Shown here: piece after piece, positions 35,906 to 45,897 of the stretch | Position numbering within the stretch: position 1 is the stretch's first letter | Layout of the letters: each line of letters opens with the position of its first letter | Assembly: GCA_014706295.1 (NCBI GenBank) | Contig: JACSVZ010000009.1 | Coordinates: 37,203,768-37,267,767 of the forward strand | Reading direction: 5' to 3' | Origin: Lycocorax pyrrhopterus obiensis | Lineage: Eukaryota > Chordata > Aves > Passeriformes > Paradisaeidae | DNA: 64,000 nucleotides | Notes under the pieces: generated by a model | Seen by the model: only the letters and a program-made list of their open reading frames with translations | Told to the model about the DNA's origin: nothing | Databases searched by the model: none | Made by a program: the position numbers and the translations under genes

Positions 35906-36084
35906 CCTGGAGGAAGGACTTCACCTGGAAACCCACACTGAGGTTCCTGACCAAGTCCAAGCTCCCAAACCAAGATCCCAAACCCTCATCCTCGTCCTGG
36001 AGGAAGGACTTCACCTGGAAACCCACACTGAGGTTCCTGACCAAGTCCAAGCTCCCAAACCAAGATCCCAAACCCTCATCCTCG
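35906..36084. repeat. Exact 90-bp tandem duplication
   Basis: The 89 bp from 'cctggaggaaggacttcacc' at 35906 recur identically at 35996, period exactly 90. There is no mismatch that I can find, so the event is recent, polymorphic or an assembly effect. The period is 30 codons and neither strand has a stop in one frame, which yields a 103-codon + frame with a 30-residue repeat. I do not recognise the peptide, and nothing else indicates coding. Confidence 0.95.
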
Positions 36085-39000
36085 CAGAGCTCGTTCTACC
36101 CTGACACCACAAAGCCTCCTCCTCATTTAATCCTCGACAAAACAGAATCCTCGAGTGTTTCCCAGCCAGAACCATCTCTGCAATCACACCCAGCTCGTTA
36201 GCAGGGGCAGAGCCCACCCTGGCAGCTCAGAGCTGTGACAGTTCTGCTTTCTGACTCCTTCCTGCAGCGTGGGGAGAGGCTTGATTTTACCATTAACTGC
36301 TAATGGCAAGCCCACACTGCATCTGATCCAGCATGTCCTTTATTATTCCTATTAGAGCCAGCACAACAAGCTGAGGTGGCAGACGAGGCCTGGAAAAAAT
36401 AGCTAAAAGGTATCAAAAAACATACATATGCTCCAAGTTGCTGAAAAACATGTTATGGGCAGGCAGATATTTTTAGGCTGCCATAAACCAACAGGTGCCT
36501 ACATTATGCTACAAGTCTTTAATCTATAAAATTGGATTTACAGCCAGTGCTTCCAGAAGAAGGAATGTGCCTAACAGCCACATTCTCTGAGCATTGCACT
36601 GGCACAAATTTAGGGCTCCCTCAGAACTGTAAAGGAGCGTGCACGTGCTCTTTTTCACATTTTCTCCAGGTTTTAATGGCCACGGAGTAGAAGGAGCAGG
36701 GGGGTGTTGCGTTTTTTTTTATTATTGTTTTGGGCTGAGCTTTCACTTAATCAAAGCAATAACAGCAGGTAACTTTTTCCTTGGAAAGCTGGCCTGGAAT
36801 CAGCCTCTTTAAATAGCAAACAGTTTACTATTAACAGAATTTACCACTAATGACTGCAGCACGGGTTAAAGCCAACCATTCCCAGTGGCTGCCCCAGCCA
36901 GTGCATCTGTTTTGACTGCAAAAACAAAAACTCACCAGCTGTACAGAAAGGATTTTTGCTCCAGTCTGCAAACAGAGCAGCTTATTTCAACCACAAATGC
37001 TGTCAATTCTTTGTCTGGCGGGCAGAAATCCGCTCCTGATCGGATCTCTTCACCACTGCCCTGCTAACAAAGACATTGGCGAGGTTTTAGTTACTCTAGA
37101 TAATATTTTGTTGTATTAAATGGCTTTAAGTAGTTATTGGGTTCGTGCAACTCGGAACACTCGATTATTGCATCAGGATGAGCCTCCAAACCAAGTCTGG
37201 AGTTCAACTCAGGGTGTCAAACCCAGTTTCCTCTGTATTCCAAACCACCCAGCATCCTTCACCATATGGATTTCTTTTTCCACTTGCACACATATCCATG
37301 CACAACCTCCTTCAGACCCTCAAACACACTCTCTCAACAGAGTGCTGAGCTTGGGTACTGCCTGGTTATGTGTTTGTAAATGTTGCAGAGCCCAAAGAAG
37401 AGATTCCTCGTACTGACAGCAAAACAAGAGTCACTACAAGGACTGGGTGTTTTGAACACCTCTGCTAAACCTCAGGAATCCTCGTGGGACAAAACACTTC
37501 CATTCACGTGGCTGCACCAACTCAATTCATTGATTTATTTCACGCTCCCAAAGAGTTTCTCCCAGTTAAAATTAACTCGTGGCCTTTCAACTCCAGCTGA
37601 TGCTTCTACACGTGAAATGTGCCCCAGGAAAACACCTCGTTCCCTTCCCTCTCTCTGCAGGCACTGGGATGGCAGAGGGTCAGACCTGCAGCTGCCCACA
37701 GTGACCTCTGAGGATCCTGTGCTCCTGGGAGATCCTGAACGGACCATTTTTCCTGTTTTCCTTGGATCAGCACATTCCACCATTCTTATTTTCTATAAGC
37801 ACCACTTTGTCCTTTATCAATTTGATTTCAGTTGTAACCGAGGCCGTTTTTATGGCCCCAGAAGTTACTGGAAGTGAGAAAATCGTTATATTTAAAGCAG
37901 GATATGAACCTTTTTTTTTATACTTTCAGCAATGTAACTTGATTTCCCATTAATAACATCCAGATTTAATGTCTTACTGGTAACTCTGCTTCAAAATAGG
38001 GAAGCTGAGTCACTCCAAAGTTGAATAGCTTGCCTGGATAAATTCATCAAATTAGATTCCCAGCCCAAATTCCAACCACTACAATGCCCTGTCCTCCAAA
38101 GGTTTCTCCAGGAAAGTTCTCTCGCTGCTATTGATTATTAAACTCTGCAGGTCCTGCTACTCAAATGCCAGCAGGGAACGAAGAAGAAATTACAAGTTCT
38201 ATAATAAACTTAACAAACTTCTCCATGGAATCTGTGTCTCCTGTCTGACTCCATTATCCCTGAACTTGAAGGGCAGTAGGATTTAGTAATTAAAAAAATA
38301 AATATTTATGGTTTAAAGTTAATCCTGCCAAAACAGCCATCTTTTCTGTCCTTTTAGGAACTGGCTACTTATCCTCCCTGAGGAACTGAGCAATAAATAT
38401 CAATTGTGCAATTCCGAGCAGTGAAAAGGAAACGTTGGTTTGGTTTTAGCAGGAGACAGGAGTCACCCCAAGAGCAAATCGTTAAGACAAATCAGTTCCT
38501 TATTCCATAGCTGTGGAATGAAAGGGATGCATCCTTCAGCAGATTCATTTGAATGCTAAAAAGAGGGAAAATAAAAACCACAGAGCCAAGGAGCTCTCAA
38601 AACTCAGTGACAGAAAAAGATTAGAGAGAGAGAGCAGAATCTGCAGTGAGAATCCCAATAAAGGGTGTCCAGCTCACTTTTAAAATCCTAAAGGACAACA
38701 AATGGCAAAGAGTGAGGAATCCCTGAAATCAAAGAAGTTTCTGCCTGTGTGGCTGCTCCCAGGAGCAGAAGGCAGCATTCCCAAAAGCCAGGACACGGCA
38801 CTCAACACGGAGTCGGAGGTCAGCCCCAAGGAAGAGCAGGAATTCACTCCGGGAAAGGTGATGTCAGCCCCAAACACGAGCTGGAAAGGATCCAGGAAAC
38901 TTGTGAGCGCTGCAGCCACTCAGGAACAAACACTGAGCTCGGGAATTAGCAAGGAGACCAGCGTGGAACTGGCAGGGGATCTCTGTGGAGAGGCAAAGCA

Positions 39001-39705
39001 GGGACGGGGTAAGGAATTGAGGCTGGAAGCTGCAAGGAGCGGGTCCTGCCCTGCTCGTTCCTCCAGCGGTTCCACCCAGCCCGGAGCATTTGCATCCACC
39101 AGGAATCTGGGTTTTGCATCCCCTTTGGAGGCTGGAAGCATCCACACTCACTTACCCGGTGGATGGGATGCCTTGAGCACAGAGAACCCCTGCCCGGCGG
39201 GGAAACAACAACTTCAATGGAATTCCTGCTCCTTGGAATCCAAAACTCACCTGGTTTTGAACCTGCCATGGTCTGATGCTCCCTTTGCACCAGTGCCAGG
39301 CTGGAAGAACCGGTTTTGGGGGTCCACTAATTTCCACCTTCTGCTCTTGGAATTTTTTATGCCCACAAGAGCGGGGCTGAGGAGCTCTGCTGTGAGCAGG
39401 TAACAGCTGATCCTCAGTTCCTAAAACCACAGCTCACACAATAAAAACTCCAGCTCCCTCAGCCTCGTTTCTCTCCCATGCAATAATTTCACAGCTGCCT
39501 TAGCAATTGTTTTTTCTGGAATTTCTGCATCAACAACTATAAATCCCCTTTTTGCTTCAAATACCTGGATATTTATGAAATATTTCTCCCTTCCCTGCAG
39601 TTCAAAGTGAAAAACCTGAGATTTTAGAGCCTGCAAGTGCATGGCCATGGCTGGCCCAAGGTGCAGGAGCCATCCCAGGTGGTTTGGAGAGAATGAGCTT
39701 AAGTA
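36085..39705. other. Single-copy non-coding DNA
   Basis: About 3.6 kb with no identifiable mobile element. Positions 36290-36560 are complex and AT-rich and could be a conserved non-coding element (inference). A (GA) run lies near 38622-38634. Two long + frames, 37380-37877 (165 codons) and 38702-39403 (233 codons), are unrecognised. The second is the longest non-repeat frame in the window. Confidence 0.45.
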
Positions 39706-39923
39706 AATCACAGAATCATGGAATCACAGGAGGGATTGGGTTGGAAGGGACCTTAAAGATCATCCAGTTCCATGGGATGGGACACCTTCCACTATCCCAG
39801 GCTGCTTCAACCTGGCCTTGAGCATTTCCAGGGATCCAGGGGCAGCCACAGCTTCTCTGGGCACCCTGTGCCAGGGCCTCACCACCCTCCCAGCCAGGAA
39901 CTCCTTCCCTAAGAAATGTCCTC
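39706..39923 (-). mobile_element. CR1 LINE 3' region, antisense
   Basis: Begins 'aaatcacagaatcatggaat' with a tandem terminal repeat. Then 'gttggaagggaccttaaaga', 'caggctgcttcaacctggcc' (about 15 bp shorter than other copies) and 'ctgtgccagggcctcaccac', stopping after 'ccaggaactccttccctaag'. Confidence 0.94.
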
Positions 39924-41337
39924 CTATGCAACAGAATTCAGATGGAGACGAGACTTGAGCCCTGATTTACAGACCTGAAAAACAGAGCAGGAAGGAGCCA
40001 CACTGGTCTGGGAAGTCCAGAGCTGCTGCTGCTGCCACCACAGCCATAAAAGCTCACAGGATGCCACACACTTTCCCTATAAAATTCCCATCTGCTATTC
40101 CCTGCCAGTTACTTCCTCTTCCCTCTTCTTTATTCCATGCACTGCTGTTTGTTCTACTGCCAATTATTTCCATATTTTCCTTGTGTGGGTTCCTTCTCCA
40201 CCAGATATCTTGATGTCTGTGGAGCCGCAAGGTTTTGCTATCCCAGATGAACCTTTCAGATAATTCCCAGTTTCCAACAGTATTCCCCGCTCCCAGATGC
40301 ATTCTGTGTGCACCAGGATAACCCTGGGACATTGTTCCTCTTGATGTGGTGTTTATATCCATGTGCAAGCATGTGCACATCCATCCCAGAGAAATCCTGG
40401 AGCCGTGTCCTGTTTACGGGAGGTGAGTGCGACCAGATTGGGACTGGAATTCAGGGATATACGTAAGGAAGTGCTCTGGTTTTCAGGGATAATGAAGCTT
40501 TCTTCCTTACCCCACAGAATTCAATGAGCCTGTGTGGCAATACAAACTTTTTATGTGAAGAAAAACCATTTCTGTATTTTTAGAAGGCCGTCCTTCAGTA
40601 GTGCATTATCCACATTGCAACGATTTTCTAACCAGAAAACCTTTTCTGAGTCATAATAAAACACATTTATGCAGCACTCGGAGCAAATTGGCCCAGAATT
40701 CCCTGAACAATGCACACCAATCTTGAATATAAGGAGGGAAGAGGACCTGGTAACAAGTTCCATTCTGCTCAAGAGCAAACTGAATATAAAACTCATGTCT
40801 TCACAATTTCAGGGGAAGTGTTGCCCTTCTGCAGGGCTGAGAGCTTCACACTGTGCTGAGAATAAACTTGCAGACAGCAATGACAGCTGTGGGAAGGATG
40901 CCACGGAGGAAAATGTTCCAACCTTCCTCACAGCTGACAACAGGAGCAGTCACCCCCCAGAGCATCGCCCTGCTCAGGTACGGGGCCGAGGAGCGGCGCC
41001 TCGGGCAAGGCTGGGGCTTGGGAAGCAAAACAAAGCCAAAGCTTTTGAAGGGAAGCCGAAGGAAGGGGGCTTAAAAATCAGATTGAACTGAGAAATTACC
41101 AAATTCTACATCAAGTTAATTCGTTGAATCCGTAGCAGGCTTGTATCTTGCCAGGGAAGGTGGAGAGATTCAAACTGATCTCTAGGAATTATGTAAAAAA
41201 TCAAGAGGAGGGGAATAAATGTATTTTAGGCATCTCCCGCCCCCATCATTGATAAATGGCAAATTATCTGCACTGAGCCATGTCCTTTGGAACTAAAAAT
41301 GCAAAAATTAGCATCTAGGATCCGTAATTGTTGGTGC
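39924..41337. other. Single-copy non-coding DNA
   Basis: About 1.4 kb. No recognised element. A GTGAGT donor-like site near 40424 lacks a good acceptor. A + frame of 140 codons (40669-41091) is unrecognised. Confidence 0.4.
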
Positions 41338-41482
41338 TGCATCCCTGGCAGTGTCCAAGGCCAGGCTGGACAGGGCTTGGAGCACCCTGGGATAGTGGAA
41401 GGTGTCCCTGCCATGGCAGGGGTGGAATGGGATGGGCTTTAAGGTTCCTCCCATCCCAAACCATTCTGGGATTCTGTGATAA
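41338..41482 (+). mobile_element. CR1 LINE 3' end, sense
   Basis: 'atccctggcagtgtccaagg', 'ccaggctggacagggcttgg', 'tgtccctgccatggcagggg', 'cccatcccaaaccattctgg' and 'gattctgtgat'. A compact, fairly well preserved terminal 145 bp. Confidence 0.95.
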
Positions 41483-42899
41483 ACTTTTGACTCATTTCCT
41501 CAAAACCATGTTATAGATTCTGCATCGTGACAGCTGCTGGGATTCCTTCTCACCATCCAGCCTGGAAACTGCTGGTTTTTAATAAGATCAGAGACAGAAA
41601 GGGAAGAAGGCCCAGTTTGGAATTCCTGGTTTGCGTATCATTGTTTGGGTGGAAGAGCTCGGAGTATCAGCCAGGCACAGAAGCAGAAAACACGCCCAGA
41701 AGGTGTGGCAGGAAGCTGTGGCCTGGTGCAGGACAAAGTTCCTTGTCAAAACCAGAATCTTTGCAGATTCCCAGATAAAAGCACGGAAATCCAAGCCCCC
41801 ATCCATGAGAACAGGAGTTCTCCGTGGTGGGAAGCACAGCGACGGCTTTTGGAGCGAAGCCACACGGCTTGGGGAGAACCTTCCCCTCTCTCCTGGCTCT
41901 GGGATCTCCTGGACAGCTGCAAGACTCCTGCAGGATCTCATCCTTCTCCATGGGATGCCATCCAAGGAGGAAAGGTTTTATCCCAGATCCCTCTGCAGCC
42001 CCCTCTGCTTACACAGCCTCACCCAAGGGCAGAACGGCGTTCGCACACGGAGCGAGGAATTCATTCCCTCATCCTGGATCCAGCCTCTGCAGCCCTCCTA
42101 GGCCTGGAGGCTGCTCCAGAGGCTCATTTGGGATCTGAGGATAAACATCCCAGGCTTTACAGAACCACACCAAGTGCGGGCTGGATGGTGCCCTGCGTGC
42201 CTTTGTTTACTTTCCATGGGGAAAGCAGCCAGGACGGGGTGATGTCAACTTCCCTGGCACTTTCCCTTCCCGTGCCTCCCCTCAGCTCCGGGCAGGAGCA
42301 TGGTGGGTGAAGGAATGGCTGGAATGTGTTTGGTGGAGCAGAGTTTTCTGCTCTGCAATCACTTGCTGCTTCCTGTCAGACTGCAGGGAAAGGAAAAAAA
42401 AAAAAAAACAAAAAAAACCAGGCTTCTTTTAATATCCCCCATTCAAAATCTAGCTCAGGCTCCATTTTCTTGGGATAAAAGAATGTTTTCTTAATGGAAA
42501 TTATGCAAATAAAAATACTCCTAATTCATTTTTCCCATTAATTTGCTCCTTTCCGTACTCGAGCAGGTAGGTCTCCATATCTCACCCATTATCTATTCCT
42601 GTGTGCCTGTTTTGCAAAACAAAGCCATGGAAATTTTGGAGCCAGTTCTCCAATCCCTCCGCAGCTGTCACAGCCACATGAAGGGGCACCGGAGCCAGCA
42701 GAACGGGATTCACAAGGAATAACCTCAGGATGAAGGAGTTTCCCAGCTGTCACGGAGCCAATGGAGTCGCTCTCCAAAGCTTCTCCCTCGTAACCAGGGC
42801 AAGAAGAGCTCAAAGATATTCCTGCTCTTTCCAGAGGCAGAAACAAACCCTTCTGGCTTCCACAGCTCAGCACCCTCTCCCTGCATGAGATCCAAACTC
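41483..42899. other. Single-copy DNA, partly GC-rich, no gene recognised
   Basis: GC-rich from 41.6 to 42.3 kb with overlapping + frames of 221 codons (41645-42310) and 156 codons (41631-42101) in different registers and a - frame of 125 codons. None has a recognisable domain. A 15-A run lies at 42394-42408. Confidence 0.4.
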
Positions 42900-42955
42900 C
42901 CATAGAATTGTGGAATGGCTTGGCTTGGAAAGGATCTTTAAAGGTCCAATTTCCA
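42900..42955 (-). mobile_element. Short CR1 3' terminus, antisense
   Basis: About 55 bp, 'ccatagaattgtggaatggc' and 'ggaaaggatctttaaaggtc'. This is severe 5' truncation of the element. Confidence 0.75.
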
Positions 42956-43570
42956 GGTTGGAGACATCTCTTCTCCTCACTGGATAAGCAGAACGAACCC
43001 AGCCTGGGCTCTGTTGGTGCCACCAAAACCCTCACAAAAAATCAGGACGTTTCAAAGTTGGGATTGTTGTTCCTCAAAAAGAAGGAGCATATTTTTTAGG
43101 AAGAAAAAAAAAAAAAGTGTTCTGTTCTGCTACAATTAATCCAAGATTTTTCCTTGCAGGACCAGTTAAATCTTTGTATCTGGTGCAACCCAAGAGCAGC
43201 TGCCCTCAGCTGTTTAACTTTAACCCCCAGTTTCTCATTGCAAGCTTTCCAGTTGCTCCACATGCAGCATTTCCCTCCCTTAGCTGCCATCTGAAATTCG
43301 TTCCTGGTTTACAAGGCTCCAGTAGGCATTTTTAGATGTATTCCTTAAATGTCATTTACAGAGGTTACTGCCTTGGAATATCTAAAAGCAACTGCAGCTG
43401 TATCTCCCTAAAAAAAGAAAACGAGTTCCATTTATATTGTATTCACGACACCAGAACCAAAAGCATCCATGGATTCCAAATTATTGAAGGATGTGCCTAT
43501 TTTTGCTCCCACTATAATTGTGAGGAAAATAACCACCCCCCAAAAAAAGAAAAAAAAAAAATACAGCGAC
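42956..43570. other. Single-copy non-coding DNA
   Basis: About 600 bp with poly-A runs at 43104-43116 and 43550-43561, the second bordering the left arm of the inverted pair. An acceptor-like tract before 43160 has no matching donor. Confidence 0.4.
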
Positions 43571-43685
43571 GTATTTCATAACAAGCAGCAGGGTTTTAAA
43601 CCCCCATCCTATTTCTTGTTGATATTTCAGAGGGATTTTTCAAAACACAAAGATATTGGAGAATCATGGAATGATTGAGGTTGGA
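43571..43685 (-). repeat. Inverted 115-bp repeat, left arm (CR1 tail plus flank)
   Basis: The reverse complement of this segment recurs at 45783-45897 with the same length, no indel and six mismatches (about 95% identity). In CR1 polarity (minus strand) it consists of the last 25 bp or so of a CR1 3' end followed by about 90 bp that is not CR1, ending at 'gaaatac'. The CR1 continues beyond the arm on this side (43661-43798) but not at the other copy. T-rich sequence (minus strand) follows the end of the shared part. Confidence 0.93.
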
Positions 43686-43798
43686 AAAGACCTCCAAGAT
43701 CATCCAGTCCAAGCTGTGCCCAGTCCCCACCTTGTCACCAGCCCAGAGCACTGAGTGCCACGTCCAGGCTTCCTTGGACACCTCCAGGGATCCCTCAT
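43661..43798 (-). mobile_element. CR1 LINE 3' end, antisense, older subfamily
   Basis: 'gaatcatggaatgattgagg', 'ttggaaaagacctccaagat', 'catccagtccaagctgtgcc' and 'tccttggacacctccaggga'. This is the 'acctccaagatcatccagtc' subfamily, unlike most copies here. Its terminus is shared with the 115-bp inverted pair. Confidence 0.93.
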
Positions 43799-45782
43799 GG
43801 AGTTTTTACATGCACTGCCTGTGCCTTTGCCTTTATAAACTGGGATTATTCTGTAAAATTAAAGTAATCTCAAAGATAAAACTCCAATTTAAATCCTAAC
43901 CTGTCGGGCATTCAGTTTCCCTCTAAATCAGGGTAAAGGCAAAACAATTCTGATGACTCTACAGCCTCCACTTGGGATTTAAATCAACATTTATCTCCTC
44001 TACCCTTGATGGAATCTCATCCATTTCAAACCAAGTTGGTCCAAAACACTGGATTTTTCTATTTTTTCTACATTCTGCAACAATCTCTGGGGATTTCACT
44101 GTATGGATTTTAAGGCTGACTTCAGCAATATTTAATCCGTTTTATTCATTTTTGCCATGACTTATATTTTAAAAAAAGAAGAACGTTTACAGACAGAAAA
44201 TCAATTTTTTCCAAGATCATGTGTGATTTCCACATCCAAGGATTTTTCTCATGCCAGTACATGTCCAGTCAAGCGTTGAAATTTAATTTTAAACCCGGTA
44301 CCATACCCAACTCCCATGGTGGTAACAACAACAGTGTTTGGCCCAGGAAAGCAGGAAAAATGGGAAACTTCCCAACTGAAAATGAGGAAAAGTTCCTGGG
44401 AGGGGAGTGGAACCAAAGCATTTCCAGGGAGTCGCCAAGGCTCTGAAAGCACCCAGCAAAGACACACAGGGATACAGAGAAATGGAATGGGAATATGAAA
44501 GCTTTGCTGGGATGAGGGTGAGGATTCCAGGACGTTTGGGAATGGTCCTAAGGGCAGAACCTTGCCTTGACATGGGATGTGGCTTTGGGATGTCTGGTGG
44601 ATATTCCTGTTATGCACCATGGAGGAAGTCTGTGGGATGCACTGACCTCCTCATTAATGCTGGACAAATAAGCTCTAATTGGGGCTAATTCTCAGATGAG
44701 GCAGGAGGTGAAATCCGATCTTGTTGTGAATTTTGCTGCAGATGGGGATGGGAAATTAGGAAAGGAGTGGAGGAACAGGAGAATTAGGAATTAACAAACT
44801 ACCTAACATTGCACCTACAACGCACAGGAGGTCTCGGCACCTCCTCAGCGTCAGGATCAGGGGACAATCCAAGCTGGGAGGAGAATTCCAGTCCAATCTT
44901 CTTCTCCAGGCTGTTCCAGCAAGAATCCACCCCAACTTCCTTGGAGTTAAAACCAGTCAGGCCCTGGAAACCTCCAAGGCACCACACAACATTTCTGAGC
45001 AACTCTTCCCCAGCTTGGCTGTCTAATGAGGCAAAAGGATATTTTTAACTGCCCATGACACCAATTAGCCAAGTTTAGCTCGGCTTCGGGTAAACAAACA
45101 GAACAAGCAAATCATTTGCTGTTCAATGAGTTAATAGACAGATCCCTGAATGCACGGGAACACCACCTACGGATCCATGCAACATATGGAACTTGTTGAG
45201 AGAGGAGATGCATCTCCATCCTCCACAACAACAGCCAATAGCGGCTATAAATACCCCCGGGTTTTGTCACATATTTGGGTTTTGCTTTTTGTCATTCAGA
45301 AGGTGGGAGAGCCTAAACAAGTGTGGCTGCACTGGGGGAGTCGCTGCTCGTGGAACGTGCCGGGATTTCGAGGCGCAATTATGCAGATTTGTTCACACAG
45401 CCCCACACTCCCGAGCCTGCACAGATTTCTGACTGCTGCCCGCGACCCCAGCTTGGATAATCCATATTTTAGTGCTGCAAACCAGACTGGGAGGCTGCTT
45501 CTTGCTGACTGTGCTGAAAATCCAGCTCCAGGCTGCTCACAAACACCTTTCAATTGCTGTAAAGTCCCCCCGCTCTTCTACAAGGACAACAACCAGCGAA
45601 GTCAGTGTTCTGTGAGAAGCTAAAATACAAATTTCTCCACTGGACATTGAAATAGTAGAATAATGATGGCAACAAGTTGCCAGGAGCTACAAGCCAGATA
45701 AATAGAGAGGCTTTTATGTTCCTCTTGCAGCTCCAGCTCCCATCCCAAGCAGGTGGCAGCTCTTGGCCCGCAGCTGATCAGC
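43799..45782. other. Single-copy DNA between inverted arms
   Basis: About 2.0 kb spacer with no mobile element recognised. Frames of up to 157 codons (45150-45623, +) have no recognisable similarity. Confidence 0.4.
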
Positions 45783-45897
45783 TCCAACCTCAGTCATTCC
45801 ATGATTCTCCAATATCTTTGTGTTTTGAAAAATCCCGCTGAAATATCGATGAGAAATAGGATGGGGGTTTAAAACCATGCTGCTTGTTATGAAATAC
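45783..45897 (+). repeat. Inverted 115-bp repeat, right arm
   Basis: Begins with a truncated CR1 3' tail 'tccaacctcagtcattccat' plus 'gattct', then carries the shared non-CR1 stretch to 'gaaatac' and is followed by a T-rich tract. Upstream of 45783 there is no CR1. A very short CR1 tail joined to downstream flank is what a strongly 5'-truncated 3'-transduced copy would look like. A local inverted duplication is the alternative. Confidence 0.93.

Noticed and set aside
42349..42408. Excellent minus-strand acceptor made by a 15-A run on the + strand
   Set aside because: No convincing donor follows in the open stretch; the tract is best read as a poly-A run.
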